Source: CAZGVV01 sp964529155
Lineage (GTDB): Bacteria; Pseudomonadota; Alphaproteobacteria; Rickettsiales; SXRF01
Assembly (NCBI GenBank): GCA_964529155.1
Contig: CAZGVV010000077.1
Span: 1-8,114, forward strand
DNA: 8,114 bases
Direction: 5' to 3'
Below are positions 5,914 through 8,114 of the stretch, in pieces; within the stretch, counting starts at the first letter, position 1; each line of letters begins with the position of its first letter. Position numbers and translations under genes: made by a program. Under the pieces are notes generated by a model that searched no databases, was not told where the DNA came from, and saw only the letters and a list, made by a program, of their open reading frames with translations.

Positions 5914-6256
5914 TTCGGCGACGATGCGTAAAATGGTAACGCATACGTTGAATGCGACAGGTAAATATCAATGCGTGGAAGCTGCCGATGGCAGGGAAGG
6001 GCTGGAAATGGTGCGTAAAGAACGCCCAAACCTTATCATCACGGACCTCAACATGCCCATAATGAATGGTTTGGAATTCACCGCTGCCATCCGTGAATTA
6101 GTTGAGCATCGTTATACGCCGATCTTGCTGTTGACCACGGAAACCAGTGATACGCTGCGTCAAACCGCGAAAGAATTGGGAGCGACAGGGTGGATGGTGA
6201 AACCGTTTAATCCTGAAAAATTATTGCGTACCTTAGAAAAAGTACTCACCCACTAA
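5888..6256 (+). CDS. CheY-like single-domain response regulator
   Basis: 122 residues, one receiver and nothing else. D8/D9 form the acidic pocket, D53 in IITDLNMP is the phospho-acceptor, T83 or T84 the switch residue, and K105 in GWMVKPFNPEKLL the conserved lysine. The stretches VDDSATMRKMV and TGWMVKPFNPEKL are very close to proteobacterial chemotaxis CheY, which binds the flagellar motor switch. Yet no cheA, cheW, cheR, cheB or receptor gene is in the window; the only kinase here is the PAS/GAF hybrid just upstream, so its Hpt may be the donor. The start has AGGGAGG at 5876-5882 with 5 bases to ATG and lies inside the kinase 3' end (26-base overlap). The stop overlaps that of the convergent activator gene. 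A motility role is an inference from sequence likeness. Confidence 0.9.
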   Translation: MTKILCVDDSATMRKMVTHTLNATGKYQCVEAADGREGLEMVRKERPNLIITDLNMPIMNGLEFTAAIRELVEHRYTPILLLTTETSDTLRQTAKELGATGWMVKPFNPEKLLRTLEKVLTH

Positions 6257-7650
6257 GCGGCTGGATTCTTCTTCATGCGTTTGTAGAGCGTCGATTGACC
6301 GACGCCCAGTGCCGCCGCCGCCCGGCCAATATGCGCGCCAAAGCGCGCCAGAGCAGCCTCAATCACTTCCTGTTCAATTTGTTCCAGCGTTTTAAACTGC
6401 CCATTTGCATTTTCCAGATGGATGGTAGCAGAGGGTGTTGTTTTTAAGGTCAAATTCGACATGCCAGCCTTGGCTTGCGACCAACGGGAAAGGTTTTCCG
6501 CTTCCAGCGTATCGCTTTCTGAAAGCAGCACGGCGCGGTGTAATATATGCTGTAATTCACGTACGTTGCCGGGCCAGCCATAACTTACCAGCCAGTCACG
6601 TGCACCCTGCGAAAGTTCGATATGGGCGCGTTGTTCATTAAGCGCGATGCGTTTAAGCAAATGGTCAGCTAATGCCGGTACGTCACGGCGGCGCTCACGC
6701 AGAGCCGGGATATGGATAGGAAGTCCTTGCAGGCGATAATATAAATCTTCACGGAAGCGGCCCTGGGCAACCAGCTGCTCTAATGGGCGGTTGGTTGCGG
6801 AGATCACCCGCACATCCACCTTCATTGGCTTTCCTGCCCCCACCGGCTCAATTTCACCTTGTTGCAGCATACGCAGCAGCTTTACCTGCGTCTCTAGTTT
6901 TAATTCGCCCACTTCGTCCAGAAATAACACGCCTCCATCAGCCTCACGGCATTTGCCGATAGAACGGGCGATGGCCCCGGTAAAGGAGCCTTTTTCATGG
7001 CCAAAGAGGGTGGATTCTACCAGATTATCCGGTAATGCACCGCAATTGACCGGTACAAACGGTTTTTCGTGGCGGCTGCTCTCGGCATGAATCGCCCTCG
7101 CGAATATTTCCTTGCCTGCGCCGGATTCTCCGGTAATGAGCACGGGTATGTCTGAGCCTGCCGCTTTCTGTCCCAGTTCCGCAACTTCACGCAGGCCGGG
7201 CGATACTTCTACAATGTCGCTAAATCCATAACATGGTGTGCGGTCTTGGCTTAAGCGTACGACTTCTGCTTTCAGCTCATGCAACGCCAGGGCATTGCGC
7301 ACCGAGGTAATAAGTCGCTCACGTTGCGCAGGCTTGCTGATAAAATCCACCGCGCCCAACTGCATGGCCTCCACTGCATCTTCCATGCGTTCACTGCCGG
7401 TCAATACGATGCATGGTATGCGCGGCCAGGATTTTCGCATCTGGCGTAGTAATCCCAGGCCATCCAGCACGGGCATTTCCAAGTCAATCAATACCAACCC
7501 GATATGCTGTCCTGATTCATTACGCAGACGTTGCAACGCTTCGCCACCGTCACCGGCTTCAGTTACTTCTACTGCTAAATCGGTTTCGAGCATCCGACGC
7601 ACGGTGCGCCGTTGCAAAGGATCATCATCCGCCAATAAGATCGACTGCAT
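6253..7650 (-). CDS. NtrC-family sigma-54-dependent response regulator
   Basis: 465 residues with the three domains of an enhancer-binding activator. Receiver (about 1-125): D8/D9/D10, phospho-acceptor D56 in VLIDLEMP, T84, K106. AAA+ sigma-54 interaction domain (about 143-380): Walker A GESGAGKE (174-181), sigma-54 contact loop GSFTGA (221-226), Walker B VLFLDE (241-246), SATN sensor (284-287), FREDLYYRL (299-307) with arginine-finger region, and WPGNVREL (359-366). A C-terminal Fis-type helix-turn-helix (about 424-461, ending STLYKRMKK) binds DNA. The contact loop has Ser for the usual Ala at its second position, while the essential Phe-Thr are kept, so activity is expected. It would hydrolyse ATP to open RpoN promoters, and two such promoters with matching palindromes lie at the other end of the locus. 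No clear ribosome site or promoter precedes the ATG at 7650; the start is chosen because it begins the first receiver strand. Its stop overlaps the CheY-like gene by 4 bases. Confidence 0.95.
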   Translation of the reverse strand: MQSILLADDDPLQRRTVRRMLETDLAVEVTEAGDGGEALQRLRNESGQHIGLVLIDLEMPVLDGLGLLRQMRKSWPRIPCIVLTGSERMEDAVEAMQLGAVDFISKPAQRERLITSVRNALALHELKAEVVRLSQDRTPCYGFSDIVEVSPGLREVAELGQKAAGSDIPVLITGESGAGKEIFARAIHAESSRHEKPFVPVNCGALPDNLVESTLFGHEKGSFTGAIARSIGKCREADGGVLFLDEVGELKLETQVKLLRMLQQGEIEPVGAGKPMKVDVRVISATNRPLEQLVAQGRFREDLYYRLQGLPIHIPALRERRRDVPALADHLLKRIALNEQRAHIELSQGARDWLVSYGWPGNVRELQHILHRAVLLSESDTLEAENLSRWSQAKAGMSNLTLKTTPSATIHLENANGQFKTLEQIEQEVIEAALARFGAHIGRAAAALGVGQSTLYKRMKKNPAA

Positions 7651-7918
7651 GGTAACATTACACGCTAAAGTTGGTTTTCTATCGATTTTTAGGATAAAGC
7701 CACAGGGTTAATAAATTGCCCATATTTGGCTAAGATTGCCTTTACGCGTAAGATAAGCGCTTTAAATCCAGGCTACTATACACAAGCGATGCCGGTATTT
7801 GGTGTAAAAGAGCATTAGACAGAGGCTAAGCGAATGGCTTTAAGTGGAAGTAACCTTATATTTATTAAGCAATTAGAGTGTTTGCAACTTAGTAGAATCA
7901 ATACCCCTCTCTCCCGCC

Positions 7919-8000
7919 TGGGTTAAAGGGGGATTATTTATACAGGCCCTTGACTTATGCAACTTTACGGGGTATAACCCAGCTAGAGTTTGGTAAATAA
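7919..8000. repeat. Nested inverted repeats, possible degenerate palindromic element
   Basis: CTGGGTTA (7919-7926) pairs with TAACCCAG (7975-7982), and ATTATTTA (7933-7940) pairs with TAAATAAT (7994-8001, to within a base at the edge). The two pairs interleave instead of nesting fully, so only one can form fully at a time or a pseudoknot-like fold is needed. The element could be a decayed interspersed repeat. No transposase is present. Confidence 0.3.
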
Positions 8001-8019
8001 TACTCTTCGTAATGACAGG

Positions 8020-8033
8020 CTGCCCTCGGGCAG
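8020..8033. repeat. Small GC-rich hairpin
   Basis: CTGCCC and GGGCAG arms with a two-base centre form a compact hairpin. No T-run follows on either strand, so it is not a typical intrinsic terminator. It lies within the repeat-rich right edge. Confidence 0.4.
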
Positions 8034-8114
8034 ATGAAGATGCTTCCACTAGGACGTTCTCTCTCTTTCTGGCATTGGTTAAGAGTTTAGTGGCTCCGGC
8101 CATTACACAACTCT

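Larger units (their letters stand above)
7651..8114. other. Non-coding right flank with short inverted repeats
   Basis: This stretch of about 460 bases holds the upstream region of the activator gene and no convincing gene. Visible elements are a 10-bp palindrome TTACGCGTAA (7742-7751), an 8-bp palindrome AAGCGCTT (7755-7762), a -10-like TATAGT on the minus strand (7775-7780) without a good -35, and a cluster of inverted repeats from 7919. No copy of the TCTCAA palindrome was found before the activator gene, so direct autoregulation through that motif is not supported. Confidence 0.5.

Noticed and set aside
7238..7711. Plus-strand open frame of 157 codons opposite the activator gene
   Set aside because: It is antisense to the receiver and linker of a clearly real gene, is rich in Ser/Arg/Pro as expected of a shadow frame, and has no ribosome site or family likeness.
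7727..7739. Sigma-54-like TGGC...TTGC near the activator gene
   Set aside because: The GG and GC are only 8 bases apart instead of 10, which sigma-54 does not tolerate.
7873..8103. Minus-strand open frame of 76 codons at the right edge
   Set aside because: No ribosome site precedes the ATG, the frame runs through the inverted repeats, the composition is not protein-like (PPLTQAGERG-type stretches are common in translated intergenic repeats) and no family is recognised. The frame is open to the window edge, so a partial gene is not fully excluded.
1..8114. CRISPR array, tRNA, rRNA, transposase or toxin-antitoxin pair
   Set aside because: No regularly spaced direct repeats, no tRNA-like cloverleaf, no rRNA motif and no recombinase or toxin gene were seen on either strand.

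Overview
The window looks like part of a proteobacterial chromosome, most likely an alphaproteobacterium. The signs are an OprB-type outer-membrane porin remnant, sigma-54 (RpoN) promoters with an NtrC-family activator, a CheY very similar to proteobacterial chemotaxis CheY, and a perfect FNR/FixK-type box. GC content is moderate and the intergenic stretches are AT-rich. The lineage is an inference from these families; no rRNA or other marker is present.

Left part (1-1400) is scarred DNA. It starts with the last ~65 codons of an OprB-like porin (51-257, +), cut off at its 5' end, followed by a perfect 12-bp hairpin shared with a convergent small gene. That gene (320-634, -) encodes an exported four-cysteine protein resembling one Cys-rich GLG1-type repeat, with its own sigma-70-like promoter. 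Next comes a palindrome (821-835), a sigma-54 promoter (908-923, +), a good ribosome site and an ATG (981), but the frame stops after eight codons. There it runs into the inverted 5' fragment of a membrane-anchored CHASE sensor (946-1398, -). This is best read as a sigma-54 transcription unit decapitated by rearrangement.

Central part (1497-6256, +) is an intact four-gene signalling operon with overlapping genes. Upstream lie a near-identical copy of the palindrome (1497-1511), an FNR/FixK-type box (1552-1565) and a second sigma-54 promoter (1585-1600). The genes encode a response regulator with an N-terminal GGDEF-like but degenerate domain, a stand-alone receiver protein, a 955-residue soluble hybrid kinase (PAS-PAS-GAF-HisKA-HATPase-REC-Hpt) and a CheY-like regulator.

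Right part: a complete NtrC-type activator (6253-7650, -; REC, AAA+, Fis-type HTH) runs towards the operon, its stop codon overlapping that of the CheY gene. The last 460 bases hold only short inverted repeats.

How it may work together: the kinase probably runs a His458-Asp747-His890 relay that feeds the three single-receiver proteins and perhaps the activator. The activator is the obvious candidate to bind the two palindromes, which sit at almost the same distance (81-82 bp) from the -24 element of both sigma-54 promoters. This would be a self-contained phosphorelay and sigma-54 feedback circuit, possibly tied to oxygen or redox state by the FNR/FixK-type site. The output is not visible in the window; the CheY homologue hints at motility.
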